Of a stretch of DNA of 64,000 bases, positions 52,271-64,000 are shown piece by piece. Made by a program: the position numbers and the translations under genes. Positions within the stretch are counted from its first letter, which is position 1. Each line of letters starts with the position of its first letter. Under the pieces are notes generated by a model, which saw only the letters and a list, made by a program, of their open reading frames with translations, was not told where the DNA came from and made no database searches. Source of the DNA: Tubulanus polymorphus (Eukaryota; Nemertea; Palaeonemertea; Tubulaniformes; Tubulanidae); contig NC_134026.1 in NCBI RefSeq assembly GCF_964204645.1, positions 8,753,450 to 8,817,449 of the forward strand. Reading direction: 5' to 3'.

Positions 52271-54507
52271 GTTGCCGTCGAGTGTGTTGGAATCTACAGC
52301 CTGCGAAGAAGATTGAGAAGATTGAGAGAATTGAAAATCATGTTGATCAATATTTCTCCGAAAAACGCGAGGTCGCCCCGAGCTGTGTTTTCTGTGGTAA
52401 GTTGTTTATCGGCGCCGCGACGAAGCGACCCGTGAGCATTCGCGCGCAGTATGAAAGAAACATTCGGAAATAATGCAAATTTACCACAATTGGCAACCCC
52501 CTACCGGTGCGTGTATTCGCATGAAATTCCGTGTAAACAGCGGGTTTCTTTCGTAAAAAGACGAACGGACTTGCACTTTTCGGCGCTCTCGTGCTCGTAC
52601 TCGCCAACGACGACTCGGCGCCAACTACGATGCTTTCCCGGTGACCAAAGCTAGATATATACCGATAGATCTAATACCGCTCGCCGACGTAATGCCATTA
52701 GTAGCGCTATCGTACTTACAATGTTCTAGCGTTACTGTCGAAAAGTGTTACTGACGTATTGAAACCGTCAAGAGGCTCGGCCAACCACTTCGCCGATTAG
52801 CGAGCGCTCAAACGCGAGTATTGGTTGGCACGACATTTTGATGATAATGGCCTGTGTTATTTTAGTTCACTCCCCTTTAAAGACGTGATCCTCAAGTGCG
52901 CGACGAACGTTCGTTCGACTTTTCCTTTTCATGACAGCGCGCACAGCAGTTAGTAAAAGTCACGTTGCGAAGCCGATCTTCGAAAGGAAAATATGTTTTT
53001 CTCCACAACGTCAAATGGCAAGCTATTCATCGAAGCTAACCGCACAATGCGACAATATTTGAACAAACCGCAGTTATTGAAATAGCGGTATTATTGCCTA
53101 TTTTACAAATTGACAGAATTGATTTTTGCTTACCTGCGCGCCCTGCCTCGGTCGTCGACAACCAGCGCAAGAAAATGCTTTAATTCTTAAACGGGGATTA
53201 TTTATATACTCGTTATCAGTGAAGAGTTGAGTTTACTTAGTACTGTCACGATAAAAGATTGCCATTTAGGTGCACTACGTACAGAACATGGCTACCTGAA
53301 TTCAAATAAGTGCCAAAAAACGTGTCGCGATAGGAAAAAGTCAAATCGATATATAAATTTTAGTCAATAATTGTGTACTTGATGTTCATAGGTCGTAAGT
53401 CACGAAGCTAAGTACCGGGCAAGTAGATAACTGTTTTAGTCGTTTATCATACATGTATTTCTGAGATGAGAAAAAAATGTCTTTTTCGATATGCAAACGT
53501 TAGATAGCCGCGTCTATCGAGACCCATCGATGCTCATTGTTGTTGATGATATTCCATTGTAATTGTGTAACGATACTCAAGATGGAAATTGCTTTTTACA
53601 GTTTTCTGGCTAAGCACCGTCTCTAAAGCCCAATTTTACGTTCTTTATTTGCCACAAAGCCGGATGGTAAATATATTTATTTATCCGGGCTCCACTACAA
53701 AATATTTCCCTTCAAAGGAAAACTGATGTGGTTTCACCGTTGTGTAAATGTTGACAAATCCTCGTTTTTTGTAAAGGTCTTGGGGACGTAATTTTCTCGG
53801 AATTGATAACAGTATTGTGGAAATGCATTTAGAGTGACATTTGATACACGTAACTGCCTTGTGAGCGCCATCCCCTAAGCAGGCGCATGTGATATTTGGA
53901 CTGTGCGATATCACAAGGCAGGAAAAGACAGCGAGCTCAGCTGAATGACGACACAAACGCGCACTCGTTTACCTTGTTATCGGTGCGGAAAAAAAAACAG
54001 ATCAAAGAAGTACATTTGTCACTGCTTTCAAGCATTGAAGCGTTTCCTTTTCGTGTTGTTTCAAATGGTTCTAGAAGGAACATTTGCTTCTGTCTGAATG
54101 AATAATGTTGAAAATCGCACTGTAAGCCCGTGAATCGACGCGCGAGTGCTGAATGTATAATTCGCATTATAACAGAGAAGTATTTTTATACATAAATCTT
54201 CCGGGGGCAAATCGTTATGACAATTATTGTCTGTTTCGTAAATGTGACAGTTCAAACCAGTTGAATACTACACAGAACAACAATACGATTTATTATTTTT
54301 AATGTTTCATTATTAAGTCGTCGCAATGAATACACTTTCGAAGTGATTGAGATGACAGAGTGCCAGCGGCTGAGAATCAAACGAGTTTTTCCATTAATCA
54401 GTCTCGGCCGGCGCGCAGCCCGCCAACAATAATCATTTTTCAAAATCGTCTTGCCGTGAGAATCCGTATTAATGATATTTCCTCTGGCAACAGGTCAGCC
54501 AGTACAG

Positions 54508-54510
<3 letters not shown>

Positions 54511-54591
<81 letters not shown>
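54511..54591. repeat. (AT)n microsatellite, ~80 bp
   Basis: Uninterrupted TA dinucleotides. ORFs of Tyr-Ile repeats here are artefacts. Confidence 0.98.
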
Positions 54592-54595
<4 letters not shown>

Positions 54596-54785
54596 CTGAA
54601 ATGATTTTTAAGAAATTTCTTTTATATAACTGCGATTTTGAAAACCTCTCAATAGATCGACCGCTCGGCGCACAGTTGCCCTTGGAAAAAAACCTCGAAT
54701 CACCATTTTCCTACTATATGGATCGTGTCTTTTTACGAAAAAAGATGTAATTCTGAAAAAGAGGATTAAAGTCTACAGCCTTATT

Positions 54786-54824
54786 TAACCCGAAAACAGT
54801 GAAATAGTGGTTTTGGGGTTAAAA
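54786..54824. repeat. Small TTAACCC...GGGTTAA hairpin
   Basis: TTAACCCGAAAAC and GTTTTGGGGTTAA surround about 12 bases. TTAA ends hint at a piggyBac-type remnant, but it is too short to be sure. Confidence 0.4.
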
Positions 54825-55200
54825 GTAATAGAAGAATATGTGTATGAATCTTTAAAGGAACCGTACGTTGTTCGTGCGCCTATATAAGTCTCGGAAATTG
54901 GTGCTCCACGTTTGGAGAGCAATTTTCTTCTTGGTGACAGTTCCCTGGTCTGAATTGGTATCCATTTCGATCATTTTCTCGTACTTGCAAATTGTGATAG
55001 TGATAATTTGATGCGAATTTTATCGGGAAACTTTAACAACCGGAAATTATCTCGCGCCTCGGGTCAAACGATTTCTAAAGCTCGATCGTTTCGGCTCGGT
55101 CATTTCTCGTTCGTTCTCGAAGCTATTCTCGTCTAAAGATTTTTTTCAAAAATCTCGAATGTTAGTAATCGAATAAATACCCTAATCCGTGTACGCTTTG

Positions 55201-55265
55201 TTCAATAAATCCCACAAATTTTAATTTTGACATGTAGAATTCGAATTGTGGGATTTCTTCAATAA
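55201..55265. repeat. Hairpin-repeat family, minimal solo copy
   Basis: TCAATAAATCCCACAAATT and AATTGTGGGATTTCTTCAATA are inverted around a short centre, using the family terminus TCCCACAA. Confidence 0.6.
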
Positions 55266-55331
55266 TCTCGAATGTTTGTTGAAGAGAGATACCTTTTCGC
55301 ATTTGATATTTCTAAAGACAAACTATAGCAG

Positions 55332-55565
55332 GGGCGTATCTAAAGGGAGGATGCAGGGGTGCGCACCCTCCCCCTGAAAACGTCAAATTGCCCTGAAATT
55401 TCACAGGAAAACTAGAAATTTTGAACTGAAAAAGTTTAAATTCATATGCTCGTCCTCTGTATTTCCAAAAAGAATAGAACATCTTTCTTTCGGGTGCCGT
55501 TTTTATTATGAGATGCCCTATTTTGGGGTTGCAACCCTTCCTGAATCAGACTCTAGATCCGTGTA
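55332..55565. repeat. hAT-like element relic
   Basis: Left AGGGGCGTATCTAAAGGGAG, right GACTCTAGATCCGTG. Diverged member of the 40294/42892 group. Confidence 0.5.
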
Positions 55566-57330
55566 TAAAGCCATCAGTTGATATTGCCTTTATCCCGGCC
55601 GATAGCTTGAGTTCATTACTAAGACTGTCTTTAGATTCGTTTCGAGTTAGAATCGATCAAATCATAATTGAGTATTGAAATCCACATATTCATGCAAAAG
55701 ACATTACCTTATTTCAGTAGCAGGAACATCGCTTATCTAAGACAAAATATTTGTGGTAAGTAGTCAGTCTCGTATTAATTTAGATTTCGCAGTGTATTTC
55801 TGTCCTTCGAACGTATAAAGCGTGGGTAAACATTTTTTCTAAATTCTCATTTTCATCCCACTCTAAACTCGCTCTCCTTAAATCAACGGCATATATATTA
55901 ATAACGAACGTTGGATTAAAATCCACTACAATGTGAAGAGGTGCGGATTCTACGAAAAGTAAAAGCTTGCGCTACTGCACCGAATGAACCCTGTTTATCC
56001 TGGCTGGGGTAGGAATGCTTGCTTTATGCCGTAAACATGATCATCGCCGGTGGAAACAATTTCGAATTCTAACGGCGCTGGAGACGTTTTATCATTTCGA
56101 TGTTTCGTCAATAAAATTGATTATAATTTGATAGCGCGCAACCTGTTAAACATCAACGCATTGACCAGAGATTTGTTTGAAGAGTAACCGCTGCGTTGTG
56201 CCCCATCTGCGAACGCAACACAACGCCGGCCTGTAACCTTGGAATATCGCAAATTCCGCGATGATATCGGAAAGCATTTCGGAAATACCCTTCTCATTCT
56301 CGATAGAATGTCCTGCCCCGAAGTACTTATCCGGCAGATTGTAAAGTTCGACATAAATATTACGCCCTTATCCTGAGAGGGTATACATAAATAGAATATC
56401 CGTTCAAACTGAATGTAAAAAAACGATGCGCATAATTCGGATGTCTCAGCGGAGCTTTGAATTCGTTGATTCCTGTGTATTCGTCAATATCCCCACAACA
56501 CTTTTTGCCCGGACCACATATTTCAAATTGATTTGCTTGTTATATTCGGTCTTTCAAAATTAGTTTATCAATTATGCGAAATACTGTAAATAAATACTGC
56601 AATGCGAAAAGTGTTACTACTGAAGATGAAGAACCTAACCATGTACGGTCTTATATCAGTCAAATTAAACGTCTTACAGAGTGTGGAATCGGGTCATGCG
56701 CGGGGTGTTGCACGGTCAAGGGTTATAGATTTGAAGACCAGTCCAAGTCCATATTGATAATTGTCGTAGCCAATCTGACGACCAGTTTCATCATATTATT
56801 TAGGACCACTTTTTGAATTCAGTAATGAGTGCGCAACATTGCCCTTGACCCAATATTTCATCTTTATAGTATTGCTTTAACTTTCGGATTATAAAGTTTG
56901 TAATATATTTTATTACGATAATGTCGAAAGATTATGATCAGCACTGCAAATATTGACTCATGGTACGTAATATCAAGTTGGTAATATTCATTCATGCACG
57001 TTCTTAGTACGCTCGAAGAGCACGCGACGTAACTTGTACCGAATGGCCTCTTGTTTAAAATTTGGTAAATTATTAAGAAGTACGTTATCGAATTTAATCC
57101 TTTATGCAAGAGAAAATTTCGACGAATCTATACAAGCTGGGAACCGGCCGGCGAGCAAATATTTGTTTCAGCTGGGTGTGTTGAATTGACCTTCGACCCG
57201 TGAGAGTTCGATTAGTGCAATATTGTTATCTAATTTTACGTCGCTTGCGTGCACAGGTTTTTATTTTCCTTCAAAAGATACAAGATGATTAGTAGTCGAA
57301 TAAAACACTCTAATCCTTGTATATACTGTA

Positions 57331-57480
57331 GATAATCGAAGAAGTCCCACAATTCGAAATTTTTTTCGCAATTCGATGGCTGTTAGTCAACAGCCGAAAC
57401 GTCGTGGTTTCGTTTTAATAAATTACATTCTAATAAATTATATCATATAGAATTCGAATTGTGGGACTTCATCGATTATG
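57331..57480. mobile_element. Hairpin-repeat family, complete short element
   Basis: 28-bp inverted ends: 57331-57358 (GATAATCGAAGAAGTCCCAC...) and 57453-57480. Inside, a perfect 7-bp stem GGCTGTT/AACAGCC (57378-57395) is followed directly by GAAACGTCG. The CTGAAGA part is decayed to TTCGA. Confidence 0.8.
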
Positions 57481-57567
57481 TACGGGACTTCTTCGGTAAT
57501 AAACAAGATGGTGTATAATACTAACACGCATGCGTCAACAAACCTGAATCTGGTTCATAAGTAAGAT

Positions 57568-57989
57568 ACAACTCTCTCTCGGGATGAAGGTAATTTCGGC
57601 TTCGTTGGATTTGAGTATACATCTATGTATACTTCGGAATGGGTGCCCACTCTAGGCGATCATTTTACAGGGCCCCGTTACGAACTATTTGTAAACGTAA
57701 CATCTACGAACGTTTTAAAAGCCCCGATCCGCAGGAAGGGCTCTTACCTATCAGGAATGCTCTGCGGCGTATAGCACATAAATGCACGTGGGGTAATCAG
57801 ATATCGTGTAGTATATTATCAGAGTTAAATCCAATCCTGTCGAGTTTAACACAGGTAATTTTGACTCAATATAAACAGACAACCGGGACGATGAAAATGT
57901 TAGTTTTTCATGGTTCGTCATGGGATGCGCGTATTTTTTACAATGACCGCATTTTCGAAGAACTTTATCGTATAGGGGATCAGATTTGA
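57568..57989 (+). other. Unclassified ORF pair in two frames
   Basis: Frame one (57568-57774, no ATG near its start) reads MYTSEWVPTLGDHFTGPRYE and on to SYLSGMLCGV then stop. Frame two (57639-57989, ATG start, 116 aa) overlaps it and ends DRIFEELYRIGDQI. Both look less random than neighbouring ORFs, and only one can be real at the overlap; a frameshifted relic is possible. I recognise no family. Confidence 0.3.
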
Positions 57990-58693
57990 AGGATCCGACC
58001 GTGTATAGAGCGGTACTTTGTTCAGAAGAAGTAACACCCGTTTCACCTTGGAGTTAGAAGACTACTGAAACCCTGAGGTTTAACTTAAGTATTTTCGATT
58101 ATGAGAAAGCCAGTTTGAAAAGTGGTTTGTCCTTCAAAGTGAAATGCAATGTCGTTTAATGACGTCGCGCTCGGAATGGGGATCAAGTGGGGTTTCCGTT
58201 ATGGAGTACATTACGTACATGATATATAAGTTGAGTTTACATCATAGATCATCAAGATTTAGCTAAACTAATTAGTTGACGCTACTTTATCATTATGTGC
58301 CTAAATTTTTCACCTTTAAACCCAAGGAAACCTGAATAAACCAGGTTATAATTTCACTTTCTAAACTGGAGAGTCGTTTGATTGATTGTTTAAACTAACT
58401 CTATTGACTAACCAGACAAGTAAGAGTCCAGGGTCCGGATTTGCGGTTTATTTCTAGACATGGGCCCGTTTTACAGTACGACCGACTTCCCATCTCATTT
58501 GATAGTTTCGCAAACCGATGAAACAGTGTACTCATCGTTCTGCAGAACGGGTCAAAAGTTTGGATTCAAATGAATTTTTTTGCAGTTTAAATTCAAATGA
58601 ATAGATGTTTGAAAATTTCAATTTTCACTTGAAAGTTAATTCAACTCAGAACTATCACGTTGGATAACCTGAAGCAAGGTTTTAATCTGATAA

Positions 58694-59065
58694 AAGATCA
58701 GCATTAAAGGCATTGAATGGATTCAACAATTCTGTGTGCAACCAAGGCCTCGTGATATATATAATATACGTATGATTAACGGTGTACCAATAGACAATGT
58801 GATAACGTACCCGATCAGGTTCCGATATGAGGAGTCCTCCGATGGTTATTTAGTCCTCAGACGCGAACAATTACGACTCGACTTATTCATTCGTCGGTAC
58901 TTGCCTGTCTTGGTAAGAGCAATCAACTATATGCTTGACTGGCTGAGAAATTCTAGATCGGCATCGGAATTTGCAACCACCGCGCAAAGATCCGAAGCGT
59001 TCTACGATACGTTAAACTACACTCCTCCTCCTACAAGGGAATTAATACTACTACGTTTGTATTGA
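58694..59065 (+). other. Unclassified ORF, 124 codons, no ATG at its open start
   Basis: Open after TAA at 58691 and ending TTGTATTGA. It contains WIQQFCVQPRPRDIYNIRM, RYEESSDGYLVLRREQL and NYTPPPTRELILLRLY. Composition is protein-like (Arg/Leu-rich amphipathic middle). The first Met is internal. It could be an exon or the tail of a decayed element; family not recognised. Confidence 0.35.
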
Positions 59066-62038
59066 AAATAGGTTGGGGACCACAGAAGTAAATTTATTTA
59101 TCTAAAGTGCGACTTGAAACGAGAGCTTTGTAGATAGGTATATTTGTCTACAACGTGCCACCTGGCCCCGTACACTACTTTATTTGTTTAGGAATCGGAC
59201 CTATAGACGGGCAACGAGGACCGGCCGCCAAAAACATGCTTAAGACTTTGCCGGACCCTAGATTTTGCTGTCCAGAGAAAATCCACAGACGAGTATAACG
59301 GGATATTCATAACTTGTCCAGGGCGGCGCACGTTTGGCTCCGAATTCGATTATTTTCCGTTACGCTTTAAGAGCTCTGGCTTAGCGCCATTTTGCTCGTG
59401 CGCGCTTCAATTGTATCTATAATGACGTGTACAATCATTCACAATTCCGTGAAATGACAGGTGTAATTATAAAGGACTCTAGCCTTTGAGATTTTTGATT
59501 TATGGTTGAATTATATATGTGACATGTTCAGTTGATTTATTACATATCTCTCAGTAAGTCACGCGCAGTACGCGGCGCAGGCCCGAGGGCTATTTTTCGT
59601 ATTGAACATGTTTTCTTGTCTTAATCTGGATGTTCGACAACACAGGAAAAATGTTTACTAAAACATTTTCGATGTCAAATGAGAACTGGTATAAGGAAAT
59701 CGATCGTCCAAAAATGCCGCCCACCTTCTTCCACATTCGCAAATATATTTTTAAATGACTTTCAAGTGATGGCATGTGCTGCAATTTCATATTGTGGTGT
59801 AGGATTTTTTATCAGAACTATTCTGGATTCTGGAGTGGATACGGATTGTTTATGTCGAATTTCCATTCGCGTGGATACATTTGTGAAAATTGTGTATTCA
59901 AGAATTCCTTCGCTCCGATATTCTCGTCCTCATCATTACGTCATATAGGGAATTGATCTTTCCTCATTTGGTTCATTCTAATCAGTCTCATTCAAGAACT
60001 CAGAATGACGCTAAAAGTATAGGCCTAATCAATGTCACAAAAACAATATTTGGCTCGGGTATCGGCAGTATACTGACATTTCATCGAAATCAAATAAACT
60101 GATTTTGCTCAAATAAAGATCTTCAGTATATATTCAGCCAATTAATTCTCCTCCTTGAACATCAACAGGGCAAAAATGTTCTACAACCATCAAAATGTCA
60201 TCATTTCAGTACTAGACTGTGGACTGTCCTACCGGTACATTCAGTTTGTTAGCGTGGGCGTATAGTGACATCACTGTCGAGCAATATCTAGTGATATCTA
60301 TACAGCGAATGTCTAACAGCTGCTGACCCGGTATTTTTTGATCGCCGAAAAAATATATGTCAACACACGATTGAATTGTGCCCCATTCACCTGCATCGAT
60401 CCGATAACGACGGTCTGGTTTGTGATTATTTGTTCGACGATGAAGATAAGCGCGTCTAATATGACTGATACACAGAGTGAAGGCTACGATCTGGATCTTT
60501 GTTATAGTTATTTTTGTCTAATACATAAACATCCCTCAATAAAAGATATCTCTATGATAAACTAGACAAGCGATGCGTTTCATGTGCGTACTGTGTCGAT
60601 ATACAACTTTTCGTACATTACGTACGTGCTCCATGTCGATTTATCATATCAAAATACCACATTAAAGAATACTACTGAACTGACAAGCTGTGGCCACGAC
60701 GCTTAAACCTGCCCCCCCCCCCCCAAAAAAAAAGAAAGATTAAAAACTTTGTTGTTAGATTCATACTTATAAGTCATGTGCCCCTTGCAAATTTGCCGAT
60801 ATTATTAAGAAAGGAAGAAATATCTTGAAATAGATCTCCGAAAAAATACATTCTCTAAATGAACATATTTTCTTATTAATTCTAGGATTAATAAATGTTG
60901 TGCAATAAACGACGAATGTTCCGATTTCTACGGAAGTTCATTTTAGTTTTTTTGGTTCATATCATTTCACAAAAATATTAGATTTCTGAACTATAGTTTC
61001 ATAGGTGCTTGTGTTTGACTTGCAATAAAATAGATATTTTAGTAACGGAATTCATGAAAGTAGCGGAAAAAGGAGCATTTGTATGATATGTTTATTGGTT
61101 TTTCGAGGTGGATAGCTCACAAAAAACGTTTCCATAATCTTTCCAGCGAATTGTCTGTGACTAGACAAACAATCTCACAGAAATACGTATTTTAGCCCAG
61201 GCAAAATAATCTTAAGTTTCTGATGAGGTTATAAAAAGAAACTTAGAAACGGGCAAATGAATACCAGAAACGAGCGTCAGTGATCCCACAATTAGAAATC
61301 AGAATCAAAATAGAAATGTCGAGATCATGGAAAAGTGTCGCCTTCACAATTTACTCGAACCTAATTTCCTCTATTCCTCAGAGGGTGGGTGAGTGGCATA
61401 ATGCTAAAATGAGATTGAAAAGAAGTCCCCATAAATGTTGTCCTAATTCTACGAAAGCGTGACGAACTGTGTCCTTAGACACTATGAAGGGGGGATTCCC
61501 TGATTTTGTCTGGAGTAAGGGTAGCAAAGACAGCGGGGATTCCCTTCAATATTCGGCTCAGATGTACTGTCATTGTACTGGGATACCCTCCTTTTTAAAG
61601 GTGTGATTATTTAAAAAGTTTGGCCTTGTGTAGTGTCTTGGCTGGGCGAAAACTGTGCCATACATTTCTGTTCAGCCATTTTAAGCAGGCTCTTCACTTA
61701 GATTTATTCGCTTATATATGAACTTAACCTTCGAATTTTTCATTTTTGTTATAGGATATAGAAGATTTTGGAAAAGTGCTCTATTTCGGGTCCTGGATCT
61801 AACAACGCCCGATGCCCTAGTAAGCAGGCCCGGCCCGTCTGGTGCTGCCGCCACACTGTTTCGATTCAACATGGCCGCGCCCATGTAAATTTTAAAAATT
61901 GCGTTTCTCAAATAAACATCGCATAAGATATTCTTTAATTCGTTACGTTTGTCATCATTAACAAATCTGTTCGACAGAAAATCAAGTAGAATAGTTACAT
62001 TTCACGATGACATAAAGGGCAACTTCAATAACTGAATA
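59066..62038. other. Intergenic, no gene recognised
   Basis: Short ORFs without similarity. A poly(C)/poly(A) run at 60713-60735, and GGGGATTCCCT words repeated at 61485-61545. The UROS promoter and 5' UTR should lie at the right end. Confidence 0.5.
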
Positions 62039-62071
62039 ATGAAACGAAATAATATTGGAAATCAATCTGAT
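62039..62071 (+). CDS. UROS: Proposed first coding exon of UROS (11 codons)
   Basis: ATG followed by ten codons and a strong GTAAGTAG donor; splicing to 62789 keeps the UROS frame. It is the nearest upstream ATG exon with a good donor and matching phase that I found. A different upstream first exon with this region skipped remains possible. Confidence 0.4.
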
Positions 62072-64000
62072 GTAAGTAGGCACTTGCAATTTGTCTTATC
62101 AAATATGTATATGAAAGTACTCGGTTCAATAAGTAGTTGTCCTGTAATGAAAAGAAAGCTACCCTAATGTTTCACCATATTTTGGGCCATTATTGTTAGG
62201 ATATTCAGAATAAACTCGACAAACGGAAGTGCATATTTTACTAAAATGGCATTATTCTAACGCTATTTGCAAAATTTTATTTCTACAATGAGAATTATTT
62301 AAGGTTCTCTGTAACATTTTAGGGTAATATGCAAGAAACACAAGCGCGCAGCTAAACAAAGGCCAAAGGCGTGATGGTCAGACTTAACAGAAAAAAAGTG
62401 TCCCAGCAAACATTTTGCTGGCTGAGTCGCTGGTTGGATATGGCCTACGCTGAAAATCTCAAGTGCTATGCATACCACTGGATTTTCAATGTTGAAAATC
62501 TCCCTTTTGGATGAGGCCTACTACATTGCGCAACTGTATCCTCGCCAACAATCTGATACCAGCCCCTTCCCCTTATAGGCCTACAGAATAATGTCTGTTA
62601 CAACGTTTTTGCATTATGGGGTTTTTAATTATTGGTGCGACATGTTGCTATTGTTGCACCAGGGCTATACCCTGTATTGTGGTAACAATTGATAAGTTCT
62701 GGCAGTCTTGCATTAGTAGAATGCCGCTATAGTGCACTGTATTTTTGATTGTACTCATTCGTCACCAATATTTTTTATTCTTTGTTAGTTTCTAGCAAAG
62801 CCTCAACAGCCAGATACTGGACAATCCGCTGAAGTTCCGTTGCAGCACAAGACAGTTTTACTGTTTCGATCCCCCGAGCCCAGAGATGGACAAGTCGACC
62901 CTTATGTGAAGGTAAGCTGCTGTTTACATTCATATTTCATTGTGGTGGATCTATGTAGTTTAGGGTAGAGGGCCCAGTCTAAGTTTAAATGTTTAGAACG
63001 GTTTAGTTTGAATTGTTGTCTTCATTGAAATCGAGTGACCAACAGTAACTAAACCTAAAATTTACCGCAACTTTTTTGGAAAGTTGGACCGAGAAGCCTA
63101 ATTTCCCGCACAGGCCACAGAGTTGAAAATAAGTATGCAAGCTTTATGCTCAACTTAACATAACTTGAGTCTGATCAAACGCAAACAAAAAACTGGAAGA
63201 GGTATTGCAATTTTGCTAGGAGACTCTATTTGCCTTCCACCAGGGGAACTTATGAAATACCTTCACGTCATATTAACTAGGCCATTGCAAGTAATTTTGG
63301 ATTGGTACAACCAGAAGATTAGTTGAATTTTTTTCAAATAGTGGGCATTGTCTGTCACCAGCGAGTACCTAAAAAGTGCAAAGCTTGGTCTGGGCCCTCT
63401 AGAAAATTCTGAAGATTTATGCTCATAGATGCATTTGCCTGACAATTTGAACCATACAATACCATTTAATGTACCGAAATTTGATCAGGGATCTTTATCC
63501 AGATTGCTTGAATAGATCTTTATTAAGATATTTGATATCTCATTTACAGGCGCTGGAGGCACTTGGTTTATACACAGTATGCATTCCTCCGCTGGCATTT
63601 GAATATGAAAATCTTCCAAAATATGCATCATTGCTGGAACAATGTGATAAATTTTCAGCTATCGTGTTCACCAGTCAGCGGGCAGTCAGAGCTATTGAGG
63701 AGGCCTATCAAAGTGGTAAGAATAGCGTGTGTATTCGTGATGATTCTCTGTGAAATTTTGAATCAAATATTTGAATTTCCTTGCTCGCGAATTCCTTGTT
63801 TCAGCATCTGATATCAAGATCGTCGTGGATCTGTGGAAAACCAAACCAGTGTTTGTTGTCGGTAAAGCTACTGGAAAACTTGGTTAGTTCATGAATAAAC
63901 ATGTACCACTCTAGAATTTATTAAATAAGGAAAACGTTTTCAATTTCTATTGATTATTTTTACTGCTTTGAATTTTAGCCGAAAGTCTAGGTTTCAATGT
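62039..64000 (+). CDS. UROS: Uroporphyrinogen-III synthase, 5' part (truncated by window end)
   Basis: Supported exons: 62789-62911, 63550-63715, 63805-63882, 63979-64000 (continues). Proposed first exon: 62039-62071. The enzyme closes hydroxymethylbilane to uroporphyrinogen III in haem synthesis, in the cytosol. Reading: KTVLLFRSPEPRDGQVDPYV, then ALEALGLYTVCIPPLAFEYE, FSAIVFTSQRAVRAIEEAY, KPVFVVGKATGKL and AESLGFNV. These follow human UROS order (LLLKD...DPYIRELGLYG...IPVLSFEF...LIFTSPRAVEA...VYVVGNAT). The 62789 exon has no Met before the conserved region, so the start must be upstream. ATG 62039 opens an 11-codon exon ending GAT|GTAAGT that joins in phase 0 to the acceptor TTTGTTAG|TTT; this exon is an inference. 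The C-terminal half is outside the window. Confidence 0.88.

Larger units (their letters stand above)
52271..57560. other. P450 upstream region and intergenic DNA, no gene recognised
   Basis: The P450 promoter should lie just above 52270; no clear TATA box noted. It contains the (AT)n tract, a hairpin element and an hAT-like relic. The minus ORF 53681-53956 is Cys-rich but unrecognised. Confidence 0.5.

Noticed and set aside
53681-53956. Cys-rich minus-strand ORF (possible small secreted protein)
   Set aside because: No signal peptide or regular cysteine spacing; not supported.
54360-54750. ORFs with Tyr-Ile repeats
   Set aside because: Created by the (AT)n tract.

Overview
The window is nuclear DNA from an animal. 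Genes are split by many short introns with GT/AG ends, intergenic DNA is AT-rich, and small inverted-repeat transposons are dense. The gene set (cohesin SMC3, endonuclease V, a CYP3-clan P450 and uroporphyrinogen-III synthase) is general to Metazoa. The repeat landscape and protein divergence suggest an invertebrate, perhaps a lophotrochozoan such as a mollusc, annelid or brachiopod, but nothing in the window proves the phylum. No bacterial features, CRISPR array or operon were seen.

Layout: (1) 1-11.70 kb has no recognisable host gene. It holds several inverted-repeat elements, dispersed repeats and the 3' end of a LINE nested in another repeat. (2) 11.70-19.20 kb, minus strand: a complete seven-exon endonuclease V gene (319 aa). 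Every intron is loaded with repeats, including a 5S rRNA-derived chimera, an inverted pair of 15-bp minisatellites and a tRNA-like foldback; one intron is GC-AG. (3) 19.20-20.80 kb: the divergent promoter interval between ENDOV and SMC3. (4) 20.80-37.39 kb, plus strand: a complete 29-exon SMC3 (1204 aa) with Walker A, ABC signature, Walker B and the two acetylatable lysines at 105/106. One of its introns is a textbook U12-type AT-AC intron. (5) 37.39-44.63 kb: intergenic, with hAT-like and other TIR elements and a LINE remnant. (6) 44.63-52.27 kb, minus strand: a complete 13-exon CYP3-clan cytochrome P450 (584 aa) with an unusual low-complexity insertion of about 80 residues before the I-helix. 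(7) 52.27-62.04 kb: mostly intergenic, with a long (AT)n tract, hairpin elements and a cluster of unclassified ORFs. (8) 62.04 kb to the end, plus strand: the 5' part of uroporphyrinogen-III synthase, running off the window.

The genes are housekeeping neighbours and not a pathway unit. SMC3 (cohesion) and ENDOV (inosine-specific nuclease) are head to head. UROS makes the haem precursor that the P450 uses as cofactor, but nothing in the sequence indicates co-regulation. The most notable signals are non-coding: the U12 intron, and a dispersed family of palindromic elements carrying a CTGAAGA...hairpin...GAAACGTC motif that resembles a minimal hammerhead ribozyme. All gene models were built by hand from reading frame, splice phase and remembered family similarity; no alignment or search was run.
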